Below are positions 12,929-19,439 of a stretch of DNA of 20,728 bases, piece after piece. This DNA is from Alphaproteobacteria bacterium. Lineage in GTDB: Bacteria > Pseudomonadota > Alphaproteobacteria > WRDZ01. The stretch is taken from assembly GCA_009779595.1 (NCBI GenBank), contig WRDZ01000003.1:1-20728 (forward strand), read 5' to 3'. A model generated the notes under the pieces. The model was not told where the DNA came from and ran no database searches. It worked only from the letters and a program-made list of their open reading frames with translations. The translations under genes were made by a program, and so were the position numbers. Each line of letters starts with the position of its first letter. The first letter of the stretch is position 1.

Positions 12929-14764
12929 ATGGACGCGCATATGGTTTATATAATACACAAAATGTTCTTCGACTCGCCGATGCTGTCGATTACGGCGGGA
13001 TTGATAATATTCCTGGCCGCCACGACCGCGTTTTCCGTGAACATGCTGCCGTCCTCGCCGCGCGGTTTCATGTCCATGTTCCAGGGGCTGACGCTGATGG
13101 CGCTGGCCCGCTTCCTGTCCGTCGTGCCGATGAGCCCGGGCATAGTCTTCCCGCTTATGACCCTGTGCAACCTTATGGCTATGGCGTTCCTTATAGTCTC
13201 CGGGCTTGAGCTGCTTAAGCTTAACCCGCCAAAACCCTTCATAATAATGTGCATCGGCGGTATTGCCGCGTTTTGGAGCCTTTACATATCCCTCATATTA
13301 AGGAACTATTGGGTCGAGCTGCTGACCTTCAGCCTTGCCGCGGCCGTGGGCTTCGTGATTGTAATCATGGGCTGCTTCGTCAACCGCTTCGTCAACAACA
13401 ACCAGTATTTCAGGAAACTGGGGTACACGGCCGGGCTGATTGTAATCATCAACATACTGCGCGCCGTCCCGAACCTTGCGATAACCCCGTACGTCGTCAC
13501 GGCCGAAATCGCCGCGTACGCGCTGCTGGGCATCAGCATCATGGCGTGCATCAAGGACATCCTCAGCTATCAGGGCGAGCTGCTGGCGACCGAAATAAAC
13601 GGCTATAAGGACAGGCTGATAACCATCATACAGCTTTCGCCGTTCCCCATCGTGATTTCGCAGCTGACCGACGGCAGGATTCTGATGGCCAACGACAAGG
13701 CAAGGCTTACCCTTGGCGTGTCCGCGGACAAGAACGACGACCTGGCCAAAATCGACAGCGTCTTCGTCAACCGGCAAAGCGTGGGCGAGCTTCGCAGCCA
13801 GCTTGAACAGCGAAGCGTCATAGACAACTATGAGACCGAGCTGATACGCTCAAAGAACGACGAGAAGTTCTGGGCCCTGGTTTCGGCAAGGGTCATCGAA
13901 TTCGACTATAAGGTCGCGGTCTACATGGCGTTCCAGGACATATCCAACCGCAAGCGCATGGAAATCAAGCTGTACGACCAGGCCACGCGCGACCCGCTGA
14001 CCGGGTGCTATAACCGCCGCCAGTTCAGCGAGCTGGCGCTTAAGGAGGTTTCGCGCAGCAAGCGCACCGGGCAGCCGCTGGCCATATTGATGGTTGACAT
14101 CGACCATTTCAAGCGCGTCAACGACACTTACGGCCACGCCACCGGCGACCTGGTGCTTAAAAGCCTGGCCGAAGCGTGCCGCCAGACTTTCCGCGACACC
14201 GACATAGTTTCGCGGTTCGGCGGGGAAGAATTCGTGATACTGCTGATAAGCGCCCCTTCGGACGTGGCATTCAAGCTGGCCGAACGCCTGCGCAGGACCA
14301 TCGAGGAAACCATGGTCAAGGGCGAAAACGGCGAGAACGTCCACGTCACGCTTAGCATAGGCATAGCTTTGGCGGCGCCGCCCATGGACGACGTGAACAT
14401 AGAAGAGATGATAAAGGACGCGGACGCGGCCATGTACACGGCCAAGCAAAGCGGGCGCAACCGCTCCGTTCTGTTCGACAAGGAATTCACCATAGGCACG
14501 GGCGAAAAGACCGATTCGATAATAAAGAAGAACCCGCTTGCGGCCATGCTTAGCGGCCAGGACAGCCGCCCCGTGACCATGCCCAAGGCCAGCACGGACG
14601 ATACCAGGTTCAAGCCGATGATAGAGCCCAAAAGCGTGAAAATCAAGGCGGGCAACGCTCCGCTTATGAAATCGGAAATAAAGCCGCTTATCTACAACCC
14701 CAGCGACCCGCCCCTTGAAAAGGAAAGCGCGCTCCCGCCCGCGGACAAGCCACAAAAGAAGTAG
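12929..14764 (+). CDS. Membrane PAS-GGDEF diguanylate cyclase
   Basis: 611 aa. It makes cyclic di-GMP from two GTP. The N-terminal region (about 18-208) holds six or seven membrane helices. A PAS-like domain (about 228-340, FPIVISQLTDGRILMANDKA to VYMAFQDIS) and a GGDEF domain (about 352-518) follow. The active-site motif is intact as GGEEF (431-435). The product-inhibition site RxxD is present (Arg422-Asp425), exactly five residues upstream, so feedback control by c-di-GMP is expected. The last about 90 residues are proline/lysine-rich and probably disordered. c-di-GMP usually governs the switch between motility and attachment, and flagellar genes are nearby. No Shine-Dalgarno is visible. 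A second in-frame ATG lies at 12941. Confidence 0.93.
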   Translation: MDAHMVYIIHKMFFDSPMLSITAGLIIFLAATTAFSVNMLPSSPRGFMSMFQGLTLMALARFLSVVPMSPGIVFPLMTLCNLMAMAFLIVSGLELLKLNPPKPFIIMCIGGIAAFWSLYISLILRNYWVELLTFSLAAAVGFVIVIMGCFVNRFVNNNQYFRKLGYTAGLIVIINILRAVPNLAITPYVVTAEIAAYALLGISIMACIKDILSYQGELLATEINGYKDRLITIIQLSPFPIVISQLTDGRILMANDKARLTLGVSADKNDDLAKIDSVFVNRQSVGELRSQLEQRSVIDNYETELIRSKNDEKFWALVSARVIEFDYKVAVYMAFQDISNRKRMEIKLYDQATRDPLTGCYNRRQFSELALKEVSRSKRTGQPLAILMVDIDHFKRVNDTYGHATGDLVLKSLAEACRQTFRDTDIVSRFGGEEFVILLISAPSDVAFKLAERLRRTIEETMVKGENGENVHVTLSIGIALAAPPMDDVNIEEMIKDADAAMYTAKQSGRNRSVLFDKEFTIGTGEKTDSIIKKNPLAAMLSGQDSRPVTMPKASTDDTRFKPMIEPKSVKIKAGNAPLMKSEIKPLIYNPSDPPLEKESALPPADKPQKK

Positions 14765-14794
14765 TACGGCTTTAAACTATGCTATGCCCAAGCC

Positions 14795-15421
14795 CTATAT
14801 GGCCATCCACAGCAGCGCGCTGGCCGCGACAAAGCCCGCGAAACCGACGCCAAGCGACAGGTCGTAAATCATCTGCCCCCTTTTCCTGACGGTCTCCTGG
14901 TCGGTTACTATGCGCCCGGATTCGTCGTATTTGAAGGCTATGACTATCTTCTGGACCATCAGCCTTGGTATGCACAGCCCGAAAAAGAACACCGCCAGGA
15001 ACGGCAGCGCCGAAGCAGCGTACCAGAAGTTGATTCTGCCCGCGCCCGCCCCGGCCATTTCAGCGACCATCAGCAGGCTTGCGCCCATGAAGTACAGGCC
15101 GATGAACACCCGGCTTAGCCCCGCGAACACCAGTTTTTTTACGCACACGAACCAGAAGCTTAGCGACACGAATATCGGCACAAGCGACACCGCCACGTTC
15201 TGCGGCGAGAACACCAGGAAAGGCCAGGCAAGCAGTATAATCATCCTGTACGCCACGCTTCCGAAGCCGCCGCCGTGCGCGCTGTACGCTATCCACAGCG
15301 ATATCAGCGGTATGGTGGCGCCCATTATCGTGGGGGTCTTCCCAAGCGGCCACGCGTAATAGACGGCCACGCGCTTCATGCCCTTGAAAACCTTTTTTGC
15401 CACGGTTTTAAAATCAGCCAT
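14795..15421 (-). CDS. Multi-pass membrane protein in the flgBC operon, unknown
   Basis: 208 aa. The ATG at 15421 is chosen because AAGGAG sits 8 nt upstream; the in-frame TTG at 15427 is less likely. About five or six hydrophobic helices fall between residues 30 and 150 and at 188-207. A basic amphipathic N-terminus (FKTVAKKVFKGMKRVAVYY) precedes them, and a hydrophilic loop lies at about 165-185. It starts 12 bp after the flgC stop, so it is co-transcribed with flgB-flgC. FliQ, FliR, FlhB and FliP signatures are not seen, so it is not a recognised export-gate subunit. A motility link is inferred from operon position only. Confidence 0.75.
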   Translation of the reverse strand: MADFKTVAKKVFKGMKRVAVYYAWPLGKTPTIMGATIPLISLWIAYSAHGGGFGSVAYRMIILLAWPFLVFSPQNVAVSLVPIFVSLSFWFVCVKKLVFAGLSRVFIGLYFMGASLLMVAEMAGAGAGRINFWYAASALPFLAVFFFGLCIPRLMVQKIVIAFKYDESGRIVTDQETVRKRGQMIYDLSLGVGFAGFVAASALLWMAI

Positions 15422-15433
15422 AATCAATGCTCC

Positions 15434-15847
15434 TTAACTGTTCAGCGAATCCAAAATTCTCATGGTCATGTCCTTGGACAGGTTCATCACGGCAAGGTTG
15501 GCCTCGTACGCGCGTTGAGCCTGGCGCATGTCCATCATCTCTATCAGCATGTTGACGTTGGGTGTAAGCACATACCCGTTTTCGTCCGCGGCCGGGCTGC
15601 TTGGCTCGAACCTGCGGCCGAACGGAGCCTGGTCCTTTATCACGCGGTTGGCCTGGACGACCCTGCCGCCGATATTGCGGTCCATTACGTCCCTGAAGAC
15701 GATAAGCTGGCGCTGGTACGGGGCGCCGCCGCTGACCTTTGCTATGGAATCGGCGTTGGCCATGTTCTGCGACACCACGCGCAGCCTGCGCGCCTGGGCC
15801 TTCATGCCGGATAAGGATATCTGGGTGCTTGCCAATAGTTCGTCCAT
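15434..15847 (-). CDS. flgC: Flagellar basal-body rod protein FlgC
   Basis: 137 aa, normal size. FlgC is a proximal rod subunit of the flagellar basal body, exported by the flagellar type III apparatus without a cleaved signal. The N-terminus has SGMKAQARRLRVVSQNMANAD and PYQRQ. The C-terminal half carries the family hallmark ADENGYVLTPNVNMLIEM then MRQAQRAYEANLAVMN. AAGGAGG lies 6 nt upstream of the ATG and overlaps the flgB stop region. It is second in the operon flgB-flgC-membrane protein, which the sigma-54 promoter at 16294-16310 should drive. Confidence 0.95.
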   Translation of the reverse strand: MDELLASTQISLSGMKAQARRLRVVSQNMANADSIAKVSGGAPYQRQLIVFRDVMDRNIGGRVVQANRVIKDQAPFGRRFEPSSPAADENGYVLTPNVNMLIEMMDMRQAQRAYEANLAVMNLSKDMTMRILDSLNS

Positions 15848-15857
15848 CTGTTCCTCC

Positions 15858-16250
15858 TTAGTTCGATGCGATTGACTTGCGCATCATCTGCAGGTGCTTG
15901 CCGTGCCCGGCCAAAGCGATTTCCTGCATGGTGCGTATCTGGTTTTCTATGGCCATCTGCCCTTCAAGGCTGACGCCGTTCCTGTCGATGGTGGTTTCAA
16001 AGGGCCTTGGCCTGTTCGCGGTGAACCTGCTGTTGCCCTGCGGCTGGATATGCCGCGGGTCGGTGGTCAGCATCTGCAGCCTGCGCCTGGCGAAATCCAG
16101 CTCTTCCCTGAATGTCAGGGGCTTGAGGTCGCGCGCCACATACCCCGGAGAGTCGATATTCGCCACGTTCTGCGCCACGACCTTCTGCCGCGCCGACAGC
16201 CACCGCATCTGCTGCCTTGCCATTGAAAAAAGCTGAACGTTGTCAATCAT
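15858..16250 (-). CDS. flgB: Flagellar basal-body rod protein FlgB
   Basis: 130 aa. FlgB is the most cell-proximal rod subunit. The N-terminal pattern LFSMARQQMRWLSARQKVVAQNVANIDSPGYVARDLKPLTF matches the family, including the rod/hook SPGY turn, and the C-terminus has the coiled-coil heptads (MAIENQIRTMQEIALAGHGK). I chose the ATG at 16250 rather than in-frame starts at 16277 or 16310. AAGGA lies about 10 nt upstream, homologues begin at this point, and the sigma-54 promoter would put the transcription start downstream of 16310. fliE is not adjacent but 9 kb away. Confidence 0.93.
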   Translation of the reverse strand: MIDNVQLFSMARQQMRWLSARQKVVAQNVANIDSPGYVARDLKPLTFREELDFARRRLQMLTTDPRHIQPQGNSRFTANRPRPFETTIDRNGVSLEGQMAIENQIRTMQEIALAGHGKHLQMMRKSIASN

Positions 16251-16293
16251 GCCTTTGAATTCCTTCGAATTAATCATACCTGGAACATACTCT

Positions 16294-16310
16294 TGCAAGA
16301 ACAATGCCAA
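16294..16310 (-). promoter_or_regulatory. Sigma-54 promoter of flgB-flgC
   Basis: On the minus strand the 17 bases read TTGGCATTGTTCTTGCA. They carry the -24 GG and -12 GC dinucleotides exactly 10 bp apart and match the sigma-54 consensus (YTGGCACGrNNNTTGCW) at all but two positions. The transcription start is predicted near 16283, about 33 nt before the flgB ATG. Rod genes are sigma-54 dependent in Caulobacter, with FlbD as activator. Confidence 0.75.
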
Positions 16311-16330
16311 AATTGTCTTGGATTATATTT

Positions 16331-16382
16331 ATAGCGCGTCCGCCCGGACAAGCGCGCTATAAAGGGTGGTCGCTCCCCCTTT
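16331..16382. repeat. Partial repeat copy 4 with adjoining hairpin
   Basis: ATAGCGCG (16331-16338) and CGCGCTAT (16353-16360) are perfect arms around TCCG-CC-CGGA-CAAG. The core GTCCGCCCGGACAAGCGC matches the left arm of copy 3. Next to it, AAAGGG (16361-16366) pairs with CCCTTT (16377-16382). The double-hairpin right half of the element is missing. It lies between the divergent flgB and glgA genes. Confidence 0.6.
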
Positions 16383-16508
16383 GGCCTGTTTTTTGCATTG
16401 TTTAAAGTCATATGTTGTATAAATTAAAGCCGGGACTATAACGATTTATTAAGTATTTCCGTAATAGAATCGGCTGTACAACTATTGAGAAGCCGGGGGA
16501 ATATTGTT

Positions 16509-17993
16509 ATGAGAGTTCTTTTTATCACGTCCGAAGTCGACCCTTACGCCAAGTCCGGCGGCCTTGCCGACGTAACTCAGGCCCTGCCGCGCGCCCTTAA
16601 CCGCAATGGCGTGGACGCGCGCGTGATAATGCCGCTGTACTCGTGCGTCGACAGGCAGCGCTTCAACCTCAAGCTTCTGTACCAGGCCTCGTGCGTGCAG
16701 ATGGGCGGCAAGGAAGAGTGGTTCAGCGTCTACCACACCAGCGAACCCAACGGTACCGTGACCTATTTTATCGAGTACAACAACTATTTCGGCCGCGCCG
16801 GGCTGTACAACGGCGTGGATTTCCGCGATTACCCGGACAACGCCCAAAGGTTCGCCTTCTTCTGCCGCGCCGCGCTGCAGACCGCAAAGGACCTTGGCTT
16901 CAGGCCGGACGTGGTGCACGCCCACGACTGGATGACCGGATTCGTGCCGTACTACCTGAAGAAAGAGCGCGACCCGTTCTTCGAGAACGCCCGCAGCGTG
17001 TTCACCATACACAACCTTGGCTTCGGCCACCAGGGCGTGTTCAGCCCCGACATCATGGCGTACTGCAGGCTTGACCATGCGGACTTCGTCCCCGAGTGCT
17101 TCGAGGCCCTGGGCCAGGTCAACCTGATGAAGATGGCCATAAACACCGCCGACAAGATAACCACGGTCAGCCCCACCTATGCCCGCGAAATCCTGACCCC
17201 CGAATACGGGTGCGGCCTGGAAAAGTACCTGCAGGCGCGCGCGGATGACCTAAGCGGCATCCTGAACGGCATAGACATCCAGAACTGGACCCCCAACGAA
17301 GGCAGGCACCTTACCATGCCGTACGGGGTGGAAAACTACCGCGACGGCAAGGCGGCGAACAAGAACCAGCTGCAGCGCGACTGGGGGCTTAATGTGAACC
17401 CGAACGTGCCGATTTTCGGCTGGGTCAACAGGCTGTCCACGCAGAAAGGGCTTGACATAATGATGGGCGCCGTGGAAAAGGCCATGGGGAACATGGACTG
17501 CCAGTTTGTCATGCACTCAAGCGGCGAAAAATGGGCGGAAAACACTTTAAAGGAATGGTCGGTCAAATACCCCGGTAAAATCGGCGTAAAGCTTGGTTTC
17601 TACAAGAACGAGATTGCCCACCAGATTAAAGCCGGCGGCGACTTCTACCTTATGCCATCGCTGTACGAACCGTGCGGCCTGAACCAGATGTATTCCCAGG
17701 CGTTCGGCACCCTGCCCGTGGTGCGCGAAACCGGCGGCCTGGCCGACAGCGTCGACAGCTATAACGAGCATTACGGCGTTGGCACCGGCTTCAAGTTCAA
17801 GGACCCGACCCAGGACGCGCTGTACAATACCGTGGGGTGGGCGGTGTCAACGTACTACGACCGGCCGCACCATATGGACAACATGATACGCCAATCCATG
17901 AGCAAGGACAGCTCGTGGGGCAACGCGTCGCACAAGTACATCGGCCTGTACGACAAGGCCGTCAGCGCGGCCGCTCGCGTGCTGGCATGGTAG
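16509..17993 (+). CDS. glgA: Glycogen synthase (GT5)
   Basis: 494 aa, close to the usual 480-500. It transfers glucose from ADP-glucose to the growing alpha-1,4-glucan. The N-terminal signature SEVDPYAKSGGLADVTQALP holds the ADP-glucose-binding Lys15. VVHAHDWMTGFVPYYL and FTIHNLGFGHQG follow. The C-terminal GT-B half has the KTGGL-like and nucleotide-sugar region MPSLYEPCGLNQMYSQAFGTL then VVRETGGLADSV. I chose the ATG at 16509, which has GGGGA 8 nt upstream; an in-frame TTG at 16485 is less likely. No glgB, glgC or glgP is adjacent, so it is a solitary glg gene here. A weak promoter (TTGCAT 16393 with TATAAA 16418, 19-bp spacer) may drive it. Confidence 0.95.
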   Translation: MRVLFITSEVDPYAKSGGLADVTQALPRALNRNGVDARVIMPLYSCVDRQRFNLKLLYQASCVQMGGKEEWFSVYHTSEPNGTVTYFIEYNNYFGRAGLYNGVDFRDYPDNAQRFAFFCRAALQTAKDLGFRPDVVHAHDWMTGFVPYYLKKERDPFFENARSVFTIHNLGFGHQGVFSPDIMAYCRLDHADFVPECFEALGQVNLMKMAINTADKITTVSPTYAREILTPEYGCGLEKYLQARADDLSGILNGIDIQNWTPNEGRHLTMPYGVENYRDGKAANKNQLQRDWGLNVNPNVPIFGWVNRLSTQKGLDIMMGAVEKAMGNMDCQFVMHSSGEKWAENTLKEWSVKYPGKIGVKLGFYKNEIAHQIKAGGDFYLMPSLYEPCGLNQMYSQAFGTLPVVRETGGLADSVDSYNEHYGVGTGFKFKDPTQDALYNTVGWAVSTYYDRPHHMDNMIRQSMSKDSSWGNASHKYIGLYDKAVSAAARVLAW

Positions 17994-18057
17994 CCTTGAA
18001 GGCGCGCCTGCCATGACCTTTGCGTCGGCACCGGCTTCCCTCCGGACGGGTCGCGTA

Positions 18058-18086
18058 TTGACTTTTTGCAAATCGCGGTATATTTT
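18058..18086 (+). promoter_or_regulatory. Promoter of the Nudix gene
   Basis: TTGACT (18058-18063), a 17-bp spacer and TATTTT (18081-18086). An alternative -10, TATATT, lies at 18079 with a 15-bp spacer. Leader of about 33 nt to the GTG start at 18126. Confidence 0.55.
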
Positions 18087-18125
18087 TCTGATAAAAGGTC
18101 ATCCAAACCCCGGGAGGGCGGTGCC

Positions 18126-18737
18126 GTGCTGAAGATAGACAACCTGCTTATGGACAAGCTTGAGCTTTACGCCAAGCAGTTCAACGTTTCCATCGAATCC
18201 CTTATCGCCAAGGCGCTGGACAAGTACACGCTTTACCCGACCGCGACGAACAACTATGTGGTGTTTTTTGAGGGCAAGTTCCTGCTGGGCAAGCGCAGCG
18301 ACGACGACAGCAAGCTGCCGGGGTTCTGGGGCTTCATCGGCGGCCGCAGCGAAATCAACGAAACCGCGTTCGAAACCATGCGCCGCGAGGTGTTCGAGGA
18401 AGCCGGCCTGCAGCTGACCGACGATTTCGGTTTCCTGAACAGCTATAAGTTCAACAACGGCAGCAGTTATTGGGTCTGCAACACGTTCCTTTGCAAGGCT
18501 GCGGGCGACCAGGTGCGCCTGGGCAAAGAGCTGTCGGCCTTCAAATGGGTCGAAAGCGTGGCCGACCTTGACGGGCTCAAGTGCATAGACGGCGTCTACA
18601 ACCACCTGCTGGACGCCATAAATTACATCAAAAGCGGCAGATTCCTAAGCATCGCGCGGGCCAACCTCCTGGAAAAGAACTTTGTCAACCTCAAGCAGGA
18701 AGTCAATCCTGAAGCGCTGAAGAAGTATTCTGTCTAG
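18126..18737 (+). CDS. Nudix hydrolase with N-terminal ribbon-helix-helix-like segment
   Basis: 203 aa from the GTG at 18126, supported by GGGAGG about 7 nt upstream and by the promoter at 18058. The Nudix box G-x5-E-x7-REV-x-EE-x-GL is complete at residues 73-95. Glu88, Glu91 and Glu92 would bind the divalent cation that cleaves a nucleoside-diphosphate-X bond. Substrate is unknown. GDP-mannose mannosyl hydrolase-like Nudix proteins share the FWGFIGGR style. Residues about 5-35 (NLLMDKLELYAKQFNVSIES, ending LIAKALDKYT) look like a short ribbon-helix-helix or dimerisation unit, unusual in front of a Nudix domain. The stop codon overlaps the opposing gene's stop within CTAG. Confidence 0.85.
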   Translation: MLKIDNLLMDKLELYAKQFNVSIESLIAKALDKYTLYPTATNNYVVFFEGKFLLGKRSDDDSKLPGFWGFIGGRSEINETAFETMRREVFEEAGLQLTDDFGFLNSYKFNNGSSYWVCNTFLCKAAGDQVRLGKELSAFKWVESVADLDGLKCIDGVYNHLLDAINYIKSGRFLSIARANLLEKNFVNLKQEVNPEALKKYSV

Positions 18738-19066
18738 CGGCTGGCCGGTTTACCGCAGAACTCTGCAGTCGGGTCTTCCAGCCTCTTGACCGGCTGAAGG
18801 ACTTTTTGGGGAATGGCGCCGCAGTTAAGGCAGGCGGCACCGGCTTTCTCGCCGGTTTCTTCAAGGATTTTCATGGCGTTCGCAAACTGTTTTAGCGTGA
18901 TGTCCACGCCGAAAACCTTGTATTGTATGCTTCCGTCGCCCTGCGTGACCTTCTGGAAAGGCACTATGCCGGGAACAACGAAGTTTTCCGTTTTCGCCTG
19001 CCCGGTGTCGGCCGGAACTTCCGCTTTGGCCGTCGTGGCCGGGTAAGAAAGGCAACTGTTGCTCAT
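18734..19066 (-). CDS. Small CxxC protein (110 aa), unknown
   Basis: 110 aa. I do not recognise the family. The N-terminal 40 residues are low-complexity. A short domain follows (IQYKVFGVDITLKQFANAMKIL, about 47-68). A Cys pair (ACLNCGA, about 79-82) and a third Cys near the end (FCGKPASR) suggest a small metal-binding site. AAGGAG lies 7 nt before the ATG, and a strong promoter (19100-19128) sits upstream, so the gene is likely real and expressed. It ends tail-to-tail with the Nudix gene, and the two TAG stops share CTAG. Confidence 0.7.
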   Translation of the reverse strand: MSNSCLSYPATTAKAEVPADTGQAKTENFVVPGIVPFQKVTQGDGSIQYKVFGVDITLKQFANAMKILEETGEKAGAACLNCGAIPQKVLQPVKRLEDPTAEFCGKPASR

Positions 19067-19099
19067 TTTAAAACTCCTTTATATAATTGCGTTTCAGCA

Positions 19100-19128
19100 A
19101 CTATATCAGGCTTTTGCTTGAATGTCAA
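19100..19128 (-). promoter_or_regulatory. Promoter of the CxxC gene
   Basis: On the minus strand: TTGACA (19128-19123), a 17-bp spacer, TATAGT (19105-19100). The predicted transcription start is near 19093, about 27 nt before the ATG. Confidence 0.75.
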
Positions 19129-19234
19129 CGGAAAGATAGCAGCCTTTTCATGCTTATAACGCAGTCCGCCCTGCCCCTCACACCCCCTTTTAAAACTTAT
19201 CCACAAGAAACTATCGCCCTATAGGATTTTAGTC

Positions 19235-19264
19235 TTGACAGCTTTTCACTCATAGGGATATATT
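19235..19264 (+). promoter_or_regulatory. Promoter of the small RNA candidate / portal leader
   Basis: A perfect TTGACA (19235-19240), an 18-bp spacer and TATATT (19259-19264). Transcription would begin near 19271 and meet the terminator at 19369. Confidence 0.65.
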
Positions 19265-19270
19265 CCCAAC

Positions 19271-19369
19271 CATAGAGGCGGGAGAATTCTAACTTCCCCC
19301 AGTCCTTTATCCCTTAAGGCCCTGCCGGCCCCCATTTCCCCTCGTTTCCCCATGGCCGGCAGGGTTTTT
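19271..19369 (+). ncRNA. Candidate small RNA (about 100 nt)
   Basis: The stretch has its own promoter (19235-19264) and ends at a strong intrinsic terminator, with no open frame worth calling. The predicted RNA is rich in unpaired C runs: CTTCCCCCAG around 19292-19302, and a terminator loop with CCCC, TTTCCCC and TTTCCCC. These are complementary to Shine-Dalgarno sequences, a feature of several alphaproteobacterial regulatory RNAs. It could instead be a leader with an attenuator in front of the portal gene. Not matched to a named RNA family. Confidence 0.5.
19320..19369 (+). terminator. Rho-independent terminator
   Basis: A perfect 11-bp GC-rich stem: CCCTGCCGGCC (19320-19330) with GGCCGGCAGGG (19354-19364), a 23-nt C-rich loop, then TTTTT (19365-19369). 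It acts on plus-strand transcripts and should strongly limit read-through into the portal gene 70 bp downstream. The loop is longer than usual. Confidence 0.8.
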
Positions 19370-19439
19370 CGCGGCACTGGCCGGCTGCCGCGCACAACGC
19401 CGCATCACCGCACCACAACCAAAATTAAGGAAACCCGCC

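Larger units (their letters stand above)
19067..19439. other. 373-bp intergenic region with divergent promoters, sRNA candidate and terminator
   Basis: No protein gene is supported. From left to right it holds the promoter of the CxxC gene (19100-19128), an isolated perfect DnaA box TTATCCACA (19197-19205), a plus-strand promoter (19235-19264), a candidate small RNA and its terminator (19320-19369), then about 70 bp leading to the portal gene. It probably marks the border between host genes and phage-type genes. Confidence 0.7.

Noticed and set aside
13850..14755. A 301-aa open frame on the minus strand opposite the diguanylate cyclase
   Set aside because: It lies entirely antisense to a gene with clear PAS and GGDEF motifs, has no ribosome site, and its composition (Ala/Arg/Gly/Val/His-rich) is that of a GC-rich shadow frame.
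15290..15300. DnaA-box-like CTATCCACA inside the membrane-protein gene, and TGTGGATAG near 8849
   Set aside because: Single one-mismatch hits inside coding sequence with no clustering; expected by chance.
16485..16508. Upstream TTG start for glgA
   Set aside because: The ATG at 16509 has a well-spaced GGGGA, and GlgA proteins begin at that residue (MRVLFITSE).
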